Source of the DNA: Bettongia penicillata ogilbyi | Lineage: Eukaryota; Chordata; Mammalia; Diprotodontia; Potoroidae | Reading direction: 5' to 3' | NCBI GenBank assembly: GCA_023548195.1 | Contig: JAJHZJ010000009.1 | Span: 4,261,001 to 4,325,000, forward strand | DNA: 64,000 nucleotides | Part shown: positions 21,681 to 33,082 of the stretch, piece by piece | Layout of the letters: each line of letters opens with the position of its first letter | Numbering within the stretch: the first letter of the stretch is position 1 | Translations under genes and position numbers: made by a program | Notes under the pieces: generated by a model | The model's input: only the letters and a program-made list of their open reading frames with translations | Database searches by the model: none | What the model was told of the DNA's origin: nothing

Positions 21681-22820
21681 TAGATTCTTAGAGGGTTTTT
21701 CTGCCTACAATCTCATCTTCTTAATCATATTCACAGTGCTACTTGGGGATTCTTGCTAAGGCACATATTTGATCACATTCCTACTCTACTAAAAAAAAAA
21801 AAAACTTCAGTGGTTCTCCATTACAAAGGAATAATTATCCTACATGCGGCATAGTACAGTTGATAGAGTTGACTTTGGTGCCAGTAAGACCTGGGCTCAA
21901 GTCCTGCCTTCCCACCGCTTTCTCGTACTTCTATCCTTATGTAATCTAAAATTCCAGTCCAATAAGACTTTCTCACAGTTCCTTACTCTTTTCCTGCCTT
22001 CTCTTGTCTCTTTAACTTTGTCCCTTAAGTATGGGGTAGAATTTCTGCCATTTCTATTTGGTGTCTTGATATTGTAGAGTGTCTTGAATTTGGCATCACA
22101 ATACCCTTCAGGTCAAGGTTTGACTCTGCTACTAGTGTGTGTGTGGCTTTGAGAAAGTCAAGTTAGTCTTCTAGAACTCAATTTCCATATCTGTAAAATG
22201 AGTTGATTGGATAATACTTTCAACTCTAAGTTGAATGATCCTTTGGTATTTTCTTCAAGACCTAACTCCGGTGCTATCTCCTTAAATCCTTTCCTTTTTC
22301 CTTCTGATGAAGGTGTTATCTCCATCCTAAATTTCTCATGTCTTTTTGTCTGAACTTTTCATTTTCACTTATGACCGTATTCTACCTCATATTATAGTTA
22401 TTTGGGTGTGTATTATATCCTTTGCCACCCCCATTAGATTGTAATCTTTTAGAGCAGGGTCTATATCTTATTCCTTCTTGTATATCAGTGGTTTCCCTCC
22501 CCTATCATGACTACTAACCTGGCTTATCTATGGCTTCTTTAAAGCCCCACCTAAAACTCCAGCTTCTACAGGAAGCCTTGCTAACTAACCCCTTTTAATT
22601 CCAGGGTTTTCCCTCTGCTAATTATTTCTTATTTATCCTGTATATAGATTGCTTTGTATATATTTCTTTGTCTGTTAGATTATAAACTTTAAACTATAAA
22701 CACATTAGATTATAAACTCTTTGAGGGAACAAACTATCTTTTGTCTCTTTCTGTATCCCTAGTGTTTAGCACAGTTCCTGGAATATATTAGGCCCTTAAA
22801 TGTTTATTGATTCATGAATT
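21681..22820 (+). mobile_element. L2 LINE, second block and 3' end(s)
   Basis: Resumes the L2 reverse-transcriptase region ('ctgcctacaatctcatcttcttaatcat', 'tgatcacattcctactcta'). Later come the L2 end 'ccttctacaggaagcc'-type (22560), TTATCCTGTATATAGATTGC, 'ctttgagggaac' and a TAG/AAATGTTTATTGATTC tail near 22790. 22250-22480 looks like a second, separate L2-type 3' end. Confidence 0.75.
21842..22245 (+). repeat. Two partial CORE-SINEs inside the L2
   Basis: A head-only piece at 21842-21912 ('gcggcatagtacagttgatagag', GACCTGGGCTCAAGTCCTGC) and a MIR-like piece at 22065-22245 ending in 'tctgtaaaatgagttgattgg'. Confidence 0.6.
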
Positions 22821-23400
22821 CTAGCATGGTGCCTAATATTTAGTATTTCAAAAGACTCATGGTCCTTTAATTTGATACTCACTTCACCAAAGACTGGCAG
22901 TCCCAACATAATTCCATGAATTTCTTTGCCCCATCACTACCTTTTAGTCAAAGCCTCTGATAAGATTTTGTACGTATTACATGCTTAATAAATACTTACT
23001 GAATTGTTTGGAATTGAATGTGATTGTAGTGACCATTAATTAAATATTCCTTAATTCCCACTAGCCATTTACTTTCCCCATTTTATCTAAGTTACAAGAT
23101 TTTTTTCTTTCTTTTTTATTTTGTCTCAAGAAAACCTTCTTGGCTTATCTCTTTCCCTAATATTGTTCCTGAAGGCAGATAGATTTGAATAGGAGAAAAA
23201 GAGGGATAGATTTTCAACATTTGGGTGTGACACTGAGTTTGGATTTTCAAAGAAGGATTTGAGTTCGGTTAATGGCAAGGCAGAAATGTATTGTGGACTT
23301 GAACTGTAACCCCTTCTGGTTCGTCACATTCAGATTGTGAGTTTGTCCAGTAAGGTGAGCAATGTTTTATTTGGATATTTGCAAATCGGTCGTGTTCTTC
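22821..23400. other. Stretch without a supported feature
   Basis: A LINE-tail-like 'tgcttaataaatacttactgaatt' occurs near 22981. Nothing else recognised. Confidence 0.4.
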
Positions 23401-23432
23401 TCTGCCCCCCCCCCCCCCACACCCCCCCCCTG
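23401..23432. repeat. Poly(C) tract
   Basis: Two C runs of 15 and 9 bases separated by ACA. A G-quadruplex or i-motif is possible on the respective strands. Confidence 0.95.
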
Positions 23433-24950
23433 CTCTCTTTCTGTCATGGTAAAGATCTCCTGGAAAATAAAGGCAAGCCAATGCCCCAAAGCACTGAGGA
23501 GATTCTGATTTTCTTTGCAACTATGGATACCCACAGTTCCTTTGTTCATGTTGATTTTGTAAATAGGTTCGTTGTCAGATATCTCTCAGCCCTGATAGAG
23601 TTTAATCTGCGTTGATTGACTTGGCTCATTGTTCCCACTTGGGAAAAAGAAAAGGAAACAAAGGCTTGTTCTGTGGTGATGGTGGATATTTTGGTGACAA
23701 GAATGCTATAGCTTTCAGGACATTGGAAATAGGCTCATCGTGTTCTCTGAAAAACATAGCTAGTGGCAGTGACTTTGAAAGCACTCGGGCTGTGGAATTA
23801 GGTACAGATGTTTAGTTGCCTGTGGGTAGACATTTATTTTCATTAAAATATGCAAACCACATTTTATGGACAAAACACATGCATGGATATATTTTTTTTG
23901 AGGGGAGGGCCAAAAACATAGGTGATTTTTTTTTATAGTTGTACAGAACCAATCATAATAGATTGCATATTATTTTGTAATGGTGAAAAATTGTGTTTGT
24001 TTTGTAAGTCCTGTGTAAATGCTTCTCAAAAGGGTACAATTTGATACCCTTTACACTTATCCTTAATTATTAGAATTTTAAAAATTATTTCTCTATCCAT
24101 CTTCTTCCTTTTTTTTTTTCCAAAGGGAGAAATTCTTTTTATTCTCTCACCTAGTTATTTCAGTGTTCAATTCTTGCTCACTATTCCTTTAAATCAAGAT
24201 TGTCCTAAAGAGAAAGATTGAGTAACGAGTTTTACTGGGAACCCCATGTCTTTGCGTATATTTTCTGTTAGTTTCATGCAATTAAACCTCAGCTGTTCTA
24301 TGGAGTATTGCCCAGGTTATATGTGTCATCATAAAACTGACTTACTTATGGCTGGTAAGAGATGAGAAATAGTATACAAAGAGCAAGAACATCTGAAGGG
24401 AGGTTATGAAGTAGATGGGAGTGGGGAGGTAAAGAGGAAGAAGATGTTTTCTGCCTGGTTCTGGACTGGGTGTGGGTAGGAGAAATGTTCTGGTGGCATT
24501 ATAGAAGCTGGTTTATCTCATCTCTTTTTGTTGTCGTCCTGAGCAAGGACATACATTGGCATGTGGGCATACAATGACTTAATGCTACTTTTAAATAGGA
24601 CTGGAGGGTCTTTCCATTTAATCTTTGAATGGAAAGAAGGAATAGGGCAAGTCCTAGGTAAAATTGTAAGGTTTGTCTTTGCATCTTCCTCCCTCTCTTT
24701 CTGTATCCTCTTGTTTCCTGGGACCCTCCTCTCCAAGGTACCTGTAATGTTTTCTGCTTTCCCAAGGCTCTTTCTACTATAGAACCTCAAGTAGCCAACC
24801 TCCTTCCTCACTCTATCCCTTTTATCTTCCAGTGTTTGAGTTGTGATCTATTTAATAAATATATTCCAGACATTTAATTCTCCAGGATACTGCCCTTGAT
24901 AGAAAATCCTTCTCAGGCATTGCCCTCAATATGATAGTTGTATAAAGAGT
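23433..24950. other. Unique stretch, 23440-23890 possibly a conserved non-coding element
   Basis: Repeat-free with several retained CpGs and an AATATGCAAACCACA block near 23849. Open frames here are short and lack coding character. No gene claimed. Confidence 0.25.
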
Positions 24951-24959
24951 AAGTGACTG

Positions 24960-25425
24960 TATTTCTTATATGTTTTACATGATTGCTCCTATACAACCTC
25001 TATCAAATTGCTTTGTTAGGATGGAAGGAGAAAAATTTGAATTCAAAATCTTATGAAAAGGAATGTTAAAAATTTTATATATAATTTTATATATATATAA
25101 TTTATTATATAATTATTATAATATTATAATTATATATATAATATATATTTTATATAAATATAAATTATTTATTTATAATAAATAAATATAATATTTATTA
25201 TATTTATAATATAATATAATATAAATATAATAAATAAATATAATATATAAATATAATAATATAATAAATATAATAAATATATTTATATTATATATAAATA
25301 TATATAATATATAATATATGTAATATTATAATTATATATAATAATTATAATTTATTATATAATATAATATATTATAATTTATATATAATATATAATATTA
25401 ATATATAATATATTTATATATAATT
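24960..25425 (+). mobile_element. L1 3' end with tail expanded into a ~360-bp A/T-only island
   Basis: 'catgattgctcctatacaacctctatcaaattgcttt' and 'aatttgaattcaaaatcttatgaaaaggaatgttaaaa' are L1 3' UTR. From 25066 to 25425 the sequence is nearly only A and T in TATAAT-type units. Confidence 0.75.
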
Positions 25426-26220
25426 GGGAAAATAAAATGCTATTAGTAAAAGAAGAAATTTTATTTATTTTAGAACTTCTGAGTAAACACTCATCATCTA
25501 GGTGCCCTCTAGCTTCATTTCTTTTCATTTTTGAATTGCTTGCTATTTCCCTTTGTGATTTCAAAGGGGTAAAAATGTATCTTTCTCATAGTGAGCTTTA
25601 ATAGCACCAGATCAAGAAGTTTGCCATTTGGAAGTTGTAGTAGGATTCAAAAGAGCTATACTATAGCATAGCTGACTTTCCCAAGGTACTGGTTAGATTT
25701 TGTTCAAGATTCTTGAGTCTTCATAGATTTTCTGATTTTTTGTTTTTGCATATATATTTTATATTGTCCACTCATTGAAAGAAACATTGTTAGAGACACA
25801 AAAGAAAATTGTCTCAGGACTAAAATTGTGTGTTCTTTTCCACACTTGTACTCTGAAGACCCCCTTTGCTTACTTCCCTTTAGAACTAGGTCAAATAAAC
25901 TGGAGAAACAACCTGACTGATCTTCCTTTCCTAGGACTATCTTGAAAGTTCACTGAGAGAATCTCTGTGAGACTCAATTGAATGACAGTAATTGTTCCTG
26001 AAAAGTCAGAATTGGGAAATTTTCCTAGTGAGGCTTCTAATGAGATGGTGTCTAGCGGTAGGTGATTCAGTTTCTTACCACTCATTTGAAATGACTACGG
26101 AAATGTTTATTAGTGAAGCACTTTGAAATTCTGGGATGAGTCAAGCTATGGCCTCTCTGTTCCAAGGGCAGTTAACGTCTTATACTGCTAACTTCCACCC
26201 CCAAGAACTCTGAATGACTG
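25426..26220. other. Stretch without a recognised feature
   Basis: No gene or known repeat recognised. Confidence 0.4.
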
Positions 26221-26224
26221 TTGT

Positions 26225-26545
26225 CAGTTTAATATTCCTCTCCTTTATTTTACTGCCAAACTTCTTGGATCATGTCGTTTAAACTGCTGCCTTCACTTCC
26301 TTGCCACCCACTGTCTCCTGCAATCTGGCTCCCAGGCCTATGGAAGCTGCTGTCTTGAAGGTCATCAGTGACTTCAGAGTTACCCAGTCCAAATGACCTT
26401 TTTTTCCGACTATTCAGTATCAAATGTCACTGTGGGCCAACCCCTCCTTCTTGATTTTCTTTTTTTCCTTATATTCTCTTGTGCTACACTGTCCAGGTTT
26501 CTTGTCTGACTATTCCTTTTCTTTCTAGTTCGTAGGAGAAATAAA
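26225..26545 (+). mobile_element. L2 LINE ORF2 fragment
   Basis: 'ctgcaatctggctcccaggcctatgg', 'aaggtcatcagtgacttc' and 'aaatgacctttttt' follow the order of the L2 reverse-transcriptase N-terminal part. Decayed. Confidence 0.7.
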
Positions 26546-26681
26546 CCATTCAAAGGACTATTTGTGCCTGACCTGTAGTAGAGCCTTCTGAGCTCATGTT
26601 GGTCTAATCAGTCATAGTTGGACCCCAACATCATGATGTAATTTTGTTTTTCGAGTTTGATGGACAACAGCTCTTCATGGG

Positions 26682-26870
26682 ATCATAGATTTGGAGCTAG
26701 AAGGGACCTCAGAGGTCATCTAGTTCAGTTCTTTCATTTTAAAAATGAGGAAACTGAGGCCCAATGAATTATGACCTGTCCAAGGTCACACTGAATATGT
26801 GGCAGGGCTGGTTTTCAAACCCAAGCCTTCTGTTTCCAAATCTAGCTTCTTCTCCATATCACTTTCCTCT
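26682..26870 (-). repeat. MIR/L3-tail related repeat, reverse
   Basis: ATCATAGATTTGGAGCTAGA, 'gggacctcagaggtcatctag', AATGAGGAAACTGAGGCCCA and 'aggtcacactgaatatgtggcagg'. Confidence 0.65.
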
Positions 26871-26929
26871 TAGCTTCTCTTCCACCCTCCACCCTCCCCC
26901 TGCTTATTCATGCCCTTTAACACTTCTGG

Positions 26930-27255
26930 GATGGATTTCAGAATTGGAGGGACCCCAGAGCTTATTGAGTCCAATGCTTATCCAATACATCATGAGTCTG
27001 GTCTACAGCCTTCCTAACATGTGATCATTTGGCTTCTGCTTGAAGGTGTCTGATGACAGGCAACTCAGTTCTCTCCAAAGCACCCCATTCCATTTCTGTA
27101 CAGGTCTCATTATTAGAAAGTTGTCCTTTACATAAAGCTGATTTTTGTAGCAAAAACTGTGAAACTGGAAGATTCTTCTAAGTAGTTTTTGCAATGGTAG
27201 AAGGGATAGCATGGAGGAAAATGAAACCATTTTAATTAGGGTGTCCATGACCACT
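26930..27255 (-). mobile_element. L3/CR1 LINE 3' end, reverse
   Basis: 'cagaattggagggaccccag', 'cttctgcttgaaggtgtctgatgac', 'ccattccatttctgtacag', 'attagaaagttgtcctttacataaagc' is the complement order of the CR1/L3 3' region. The terminal part lies at the left. Confidence 0.65.
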
Positions 27256-27844
27256 AGGTTGGCATCATATTCCTCAGATGGGAAGAGGTCCTTTTGTCAC
27301 CAAAGAAAAGTAGTGCCATTAGTAGCAAAGGGATATTGGCAGAGGTTGAAATGTGCTTGCTATATTCCCCAATGAAGTCTTTAACTTGAACTCATGTCCC
27401 ATGAAATAGGATCCCAGAACTGGGTAATGACATTTGCTCATCCTTTGCAGTTGCATTTTGGGGACTTAGAGATGTTCATAGAAGAGACCAATCAAAGCAA
27501 TAAACCTTTTTCTTGTGAGTGTATTTTACTTCATAGGAGGAAAGGCACTTTCAGCACCTGGAATTGGGTCAAGAGGAGGCAGGCCGAGGAAGAGTAAGAA
27601 ACAGACATAGGTAGAACCATATTCATCTGAAAAGACAAGAGCACAACTAGATCTCAGGCAGAGATGGGACATAACAGGGTCTAGGTGTTGGATGTCATAA
27701 TCATCAAGCCTGTAAGGACAAAGAAAGGAGCCTTATCCAAGCGAGGGGTGCCCCTACCTTGGAACCCAGGTCATTCCAGGCTCCAACCCCTCTTCTAGTT
27801 TTCAAGTTCTGAGACTTTTAGAGTAAGTAATATAAATAAAAAAA
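27256..27844. other. Stretch without a recognised feature
   Basis: No gene or repeat recognised. Confidence 0.4.
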
Positions 27845-28118
27845 GATAGTTAGATGGCACAGTGGATAAAGAAAACTTCTCTGTTCTATCTGGAGTCTAT
27901 CCAGACTTGGAGTTAGGAACATCTAAGTTCGAATCCTACCTCAGATACTTATTAGATACATGATGCTGGGCAAGTCATTTAATCTCCCTCAGCCTCAGTT
28001 TCCTCATCTATAAAACAAGGATGATAGTAGCACCTACCTACTAGGATTGTTGCAAGAATCCAATGAGTTAACACTAAGTGTTTTGTAAACCTTAAAGAGT
28101 GACTTAAGTGCTAGCTGT
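27845..28118 (+). repeat. CORE-SINE, nearly full length
   Basis: Head 'tagatggcacagtggataaag', then 'aagttcgaatcctacctcag', 'gctgggcaagtcatttaatctccctcagcctcagtttcc', and the 3' MIR-type part 'gatgatagtagcacctacctac' to 'gtgttttgtaaacc'. Confidence 0.85.
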
Positions 28119-28830
28119 CAAATGTAGGACTTTGACCACACAATAGCATTGCAGCTATACACCCGTTGTTACTGCACACTCGGGAATGAGCATTACCTTT
28201 GGCCCCTCCCCTGAGGGAAGCATAGCCAAGCACAACTTGCCCTGTTGTGGTTTATATGTTTGTGACAGGATAGAACGAGGGGTTTTATAGCAAGGGTGGA
28301 GTTTCTTTAGATGAATCTGATTGGTTTTCCACTCCTGATGTCACAGGGAGCCATTGGGGCAGGGAGAACTATTCAATTAGCAAAGTTGCATGGGAGAATG
28401 AAAGCTTCTGGCAAGGGATATATTAGATATGAAGGGTGGGAGATGATGCAGTGAAGAGACAGGGAGAGCAGAGACACCAGATGGGATAAGCATAGACAGC
28501 CCATAGAAGAAAGATCAGTCTGGAAAAACCAGAGTATTTTCCAGCTTGTTACAACAGATGACTAATTTCTGGGCTATGGTGATGGAAGGAGAATATTCTC
28601 TATAGAGGGTGATAGACAGGCTAGAATGAACAGGAGCCTATGAGAGGCTGTCTTCCCTTCACATGTTTCAGTTATGCCTATGCATAGTCATGTTGGAGTT
28701 TCAGGTTTAGGTTGGGTTGAAACTCCATGGCTTGGTTAAGTGCTTGGTATATTGGAGGGCTATGAAGGTAGTATGCCAATAACTAAACTCTGGCTTTTAT
28801 TACAGTGCATCTACCAGTGGTTTACAGTAT
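28119..28830 (+). other. Possible LTR-like block, uncertain
   Basis: Repeat-free by my reading, with TGATTGGTTTTCC (inverted CCAAT box, near 28319), TGATGTCAC near 28337 and a GC-moderate composition unlike its neighbours. A TG start near 28117 and a CA end near 28808 would fit a solitary LTR, but no target duplication is visible. Confidence 0.25.
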
Positions 28831-28954
28831 CCCAAATATAAGAGTGGTAAAATTAAATCTGCTAAAAAAAGAAAAAAGAAAAAGAAAGTCTGGCAATATA
28901 GATAGGTTAGGAACTAATTAGTTGGAAGGTGTTTCAAATATTTGCTGGTTGTAG

Positions 28955-29185
28955 GGGATGTCCTACTCTGGGCCTGGATTCAGGAAGACATGAGTTCAAA
29001 TCTAGCCTCTGACATGAGCTCTGCAATGCTTAATCTCTGTGTCTCAGTTTCCTCATCTGTAAAATGAGGATAATAATATGTAATGGTAATTTAAATGGGC
29101 ATAACACATATCTTGTGATGATCAGATGAGATAATTATAAAGTGTTTATCACAGTGTTTGGTACATAATAAGTTGTAGTAGTAAG
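28955..29185 (+). repeat. MIR-type SINE
   Basis: CAGGAAGACATGAGTTCAAA, 'ctgtgtctcagtttcctcatctgtaaaatgagg' and the 3' part ending near GGTACATAATAAGTTG. Confidence 0.8.
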
Positions 29186-29214
29186 TACCCCAACATACAC
29201 AGAGGGGCCTGTTA

Positions 29215-29770
29215 TCACAGGTTCCACAGGTTCTTCGATCTGTATTCATAAAAAAAAGGCAACTTTTGAGGGGTTAACAATCATTTTAATCAATCACATT
29301 ATCATTCCTTTAGCCAAGCACAAATATCATTCACCTAGTTCAGGAAAGTCAACACCCTGAACTTCAAAGAAAATACAGAGAAATCAAAAGTCAACAAACA
29401 TGGCTTTCTCTGCCTGACCATCAGACAGGTATAAGTGTCTGACCATAGTTACCAGAGAAGGAAGCACTGACATCTGGGTCTTCCAAGGGGGAGGGGGGGT
29501 CCTTAGCTGCTTCCCAGAGTCCTTGTCTGGGCAAACAAACAGTTCCAGTCAGTAAACCCCAAAATAAAATCTCACTCTCAGTATTTATACACTTTTCAGA
29601 GCCAGAGGGCATAACCATTTGACCCAGTGCCTCAACAGAAAAAAGAAAAAGTATTTGGGATCCTCCCACAAAAAAACTCCCCTACTCAAGCTGCTCTCAA
29701 TCAAAGGGTGGGGAAGACCTTTAATCACATTTAATCAGAGACACTTTTAGTCAAACAAAGCCAGAAGAAG
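29215..29770 (-). repeat. Single LTR-like arm related to the inverted element
   Basis: Shares with the arms at 2889-3532 and 3912-4552: AACTTTTGAGGGGTTAACAA, 'agagaaatcaaaagtcaacaaacatggc', 'ctgaccatagttaccagagaaggaagcactgacatctggg', TTTATACACTTTTCAGAGCC, 'gacccagtgcctcaacag'. It is the left-arm orientation and stands alone, so it is probably a solitary LTR of the same family. Confidence 0.75.
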
Positions 29771-29945
29771 ATCCTAATTTGATTGCCATTACATAAGTAT
29801 TTTATAATTATTAGCTATTATTATTTATTAATACCACTACCACTATCACCACCATCATCACCAACACCACCATTACCAACATTACCACAATCACCCACCA
29901 CTACTATTACTGCTACTACTACCACCACCACTACTACTGCTACTG
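29771..29945 (+). repeat. SINE/MIR tail grown into (ACC/TAC)n trinucleotide array
   Basis: 'cattacataagtattttataattattagctattattatt' is the 3' end of a MIR. It is followed from 29829 by ACC, ATC and TAC triplets for about 115 bp. Confidence 0.8.
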
Positions 29946-31355
29946 CCTGCTTCACATCCTGCTTCTAGGAGTATATTATAACTTTTCTTGAAGCCCATGA
30001 AATGCTTGGATTTTGCAAAACTGGTCCATGGCTCCCTGGAAAGAGAGAAACGCACATGAGAGACCAAGAAATTTGTAGTGTTCCAGTCTAGGCTCTCAAG
30101 GGTTTGTCTTCATGGATTACTGAAGTCCTAATGGAAGACAGTATAGAGCAATCATTAGCTATCAGTGGGATGCTAGTGTGACTAGGGCAGGGCTGCCTTG
30201 TCTCTGAGTATTCTTTAAATTCTCCATTTTTCTGTCTAGGGGAATGTATTTGTTTTTATTTTGGAGGTGAGGCAAAATGATTATGGTCTTGTCTCCTGTA
30301 GAGGGCAAAAGTCATTAGGATTGGTAGTGGCAGTGATGAACAAGTAAGGAGAGTCACCCCAGTCTGAAGATAAGGAGATTCATTCTAGGAGGATAGAACA
30401 ACAGGATGCTGTCCTGATATCAAAACCCAGCAGTGGGGGTGGGATGTGAGAGGGAAATAGACTGGAAAAGGAGGTCTTAAGCCAGGAGCAGTGGTCCAAA
30501 ATCAGGCAAGTTTGTGCAGAACACTGTCAGGACAGCACCATGAAGTGACAAACCAGTTTCATTTGGCTGTTGATATGTCAGAGACAAAGAATAAGCCTGA
30601 GGCAAGATCTTTTGTGGTGGAGTGATAATGATTAGCGCCGCCCCCTCCCCAACCCCTTCCTGCTCTAGCTGAGGCAGGCAGGGCAGACTTGGATATCATC
30701 ATCACCATCACACACATCAACTACTGCATACCTATAATCAGTTTTTGGAAGTGGTGGCTTTGTTTAAAGCTCTGTTTTCCTTGTGTATGTATATTTATGT
30801 TGCATGTGCATTTAAAGCTTGAACAACATCAAATGTTGGCTCTGAGACTGAATCTGGATGAAAATTCCAGACTCGGCCAGAATATAGATGTTTCATGTGG
30901 CACAGCCCAGGTCCCCTGAGGACAGTCCTTGCAGTCTGGCATTGAGGCTGATGCTCAGCCTTGTGAAGCTGAGTCAGAAGCTTGACCCTAGGGAACTATT
31001 TCCTTTACCCTCTTCACATTTCCTACTGTGTTTCTGTTGTTGGGGGTAAACAGGAATCTAGCATGGTTCTAGTTACAAGAAGCACAGGTCAGAAGATAGC
31101 CTAGAGAAGGCGGCAGCTATTTTTTGGAGCTATCACTGTCTTAGAAAATTTAGGAGCTCGTTTGGACCAGTGATGTCTTACAGGTAGCTGTAAACATCTT
31201 TAGTGTTTTCTATGAAAGATGCTTTGCTTTAATTGCCTTGGTGAACTAGGCTTTAACCCAAGCCTGGCTTTCCTTTACTTTACTTGATCCGCTATGAATC
31301 ATACCTCCTTTTCTATTGCTGAAGTCTGGTAGGGGTCACTGATCTCTAGTATATA
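29946..31355. other. Long stretch without a supported feature
   Basis: Apparently unique. A GC-rich GCGCCGCCCCCTCCCC stretch lies near 30635. No gene supported. Confidence 0.4.
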
Positions 31356-31359
31356 TTGA

Positions 31360-31690
31360 AATGGAGGACTGACTTTAAAGTCAAGAATAGCTGAGTTCCA
31401 GTGCTGTTTATGACCTATATTAGGTATGTGATCATTAGCAAGTTATTTATTCTTTCAATGGCCATGGGTAAGTCACATAACTTAGGATCATAGATTTAGA
31501 GCTGGGAGGGAATTTAGAAGTCACTGAGTCCAATCCTCTCATTTTACAGATGAGATTCTTTGGTTCTAATGAAAACACACCCAGAGGTTAAATGACTTGC
31601 TCAGGGATACACAGTTGGTAAATGTCTGAAGCAGAATTTCAGCCTAGGTCTTCCTGAATCCAAGTTCAACACTCTTTGCTACATGTACCT
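31360..31690. repeat. MIR-type SINE (+) followed by a MIR/L3-tail repeat (-)
   Basis: 31360-31470 reads forward ('gaggactgactttaaagtcaagaatagctgagttcc'). 31480-31690 reads in reverse ('aggatcatagatttagagctggg', TCATTTTACAGATGAGATTC, 'aatgacttgctcagggatacac'). Confidence 0.65.
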
Positions 31691-31744
31691 TCCTGCAAGC
31701 AACTCAGTTACCAATTCACATCAACCAAGGTGGTTTCTTAGATG

Positions 31745-31746
<2 letters not shown>

Positions 31747-31833
<87 letters not shown>

Positions 31834-31840
31834 TGCACAC
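31747..31840. repeat. (TC)n(AC)n compound microsatellite
   Basis: About 24 TC units directly followed by about 20 AC units. Antisense frames of Cys/Val and Arg/Glu runs are artefacts. Confidence 0.95.
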
Positions 31841-31849
31841 CCTTTTTTG

Positions 31850-32112
31850 AACTGAGTCATTTCAATCATGTTTGACTTTTTGTGATCCCATTTGGGGTTG
31901 TTTAATTTTTTTTTTTGGCAGATATTGGAGTGGTTGGCCATTTCCTTCTCTAGCTCATTTTACAGATGAAGAAACTGAGGCAAACAGGGTTAAGTGACTT
32001 GCCCAGGATCAAGCAACCAGTAAGTGTCTGAGGCTAGATTTAAACTCAGGAAGATGAGTCTTTCTGATCCCAAGCCCAGTGCTCTATCCAATATGCCACC
32101 TTAGCTGCCCCC
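31850..32112 (-). repeat. CORE-SINE, nearly full length, reverse
   Basis: Starts with the 3' end ('ctgagtcatttcaatcatgtttgactttttgtgatccc'), then TTACAGATGAAGAAACTGAG, GTGACTTGCCCAGGATCAAG, 'taagtgtctgaggctag' and the head complement ending GCTGCCCC. Confidence 0.85.
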
Positions 32113-32887
32113 TAAAGCAAATTTTAGATTTGCTAATTCTGCACTTGAGGATATTTTTCCTCTGTTAACATTTTTGTTGCAAATAAAGTACATTGTCCCT
32201 AGCTGAGCAAGAAAGAGGTGTGAGAATATAGGCAACACACCACTGTCATCAAAGTAAATTTCTGCAGGCTGATTCCATGCAGGAGAAAAACTACGGATCA
32301 CCAGTGCTTCAGGCTTCCCTCTGTATGTGGTGCTGTACTGACCATGTTCTGTGTGTGGACCTTTGCTTGATTTCAAATTACTTAGTTCACATCTTTTTGC
32401 CTATCTCTCTGATTTAGTCATGCAAATTGGGCTTTGGCCTCAGCCTGGCTGTGTTTGCTTAGATTTTAGCTTGTACTATGTCCTTTTCTCCCTAACCTAT
32501 TCCTTCTGAGATGGGTTAGTGCTACTAATCTCTGGCATATATTGACCCCTATTTTTTCTTTTTTCCTCATATGGTCAATAACCTCTCTGGGACCTTGATC
32601 TGTTATATGAAAGGGTCAAGATACCAGGCACATGCTTTCTGGGATGCATATTATATTTATTTCTTTTCTACTCATTTACAATATGTCTTGGAAATTTATG
32701 GAGTTTGGACCTATGATTTAATTGGAATAGGGAATTCTCACTATTGAAACTTTTACCACTAATACATTGGCTTCTTTTTAAAGCATTAGATATTTGAGCA
32801 CTAAAGGGATAAGTGACTTTCCTGTGGACCATGGCTAGTAACTTACATCAGAGACAGGACCTGAACCCAGGTCTTCTTTGATTCAAG
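32113..32887. other. Stretch without a recognised feature
   Basis: No gene or repeat recognised with confidence. Confidence 0.4.
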
Positions 32888-33082
32888 CTGGAGTTCTTAA
32901 CCTAGGCTCCATGAACTTCAAAAAATATGTATTTTGATAGTCGTGTTTCAATGTAATGTGTTTCCTTTGTGATCCTATGTATTTTATTTTATATGTTAAC
33001 AAACATTATCCTGAAGAGTTTATAGGCTTAATCATACTGCCAAAGGGGTCTGCAACCCAAGAAAGGGTAAGAACATCTGCCT
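32888..33082. mobile_element. MITE-like repeat with inverted ends, copy 2
   Basis: Begins AGTTCTTAACCTAGGCTCCA and ends GGGTAAGAACATC, giving inverted ends of about 10 bases. Between them lie 'tttgtgatcctatgtattttattttatatg' and 'attatcctgaagagtttataggctt', shared with 14100-14375. Small non-autonomous DNA transposon, family uncertain. Confidence 0.6.
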
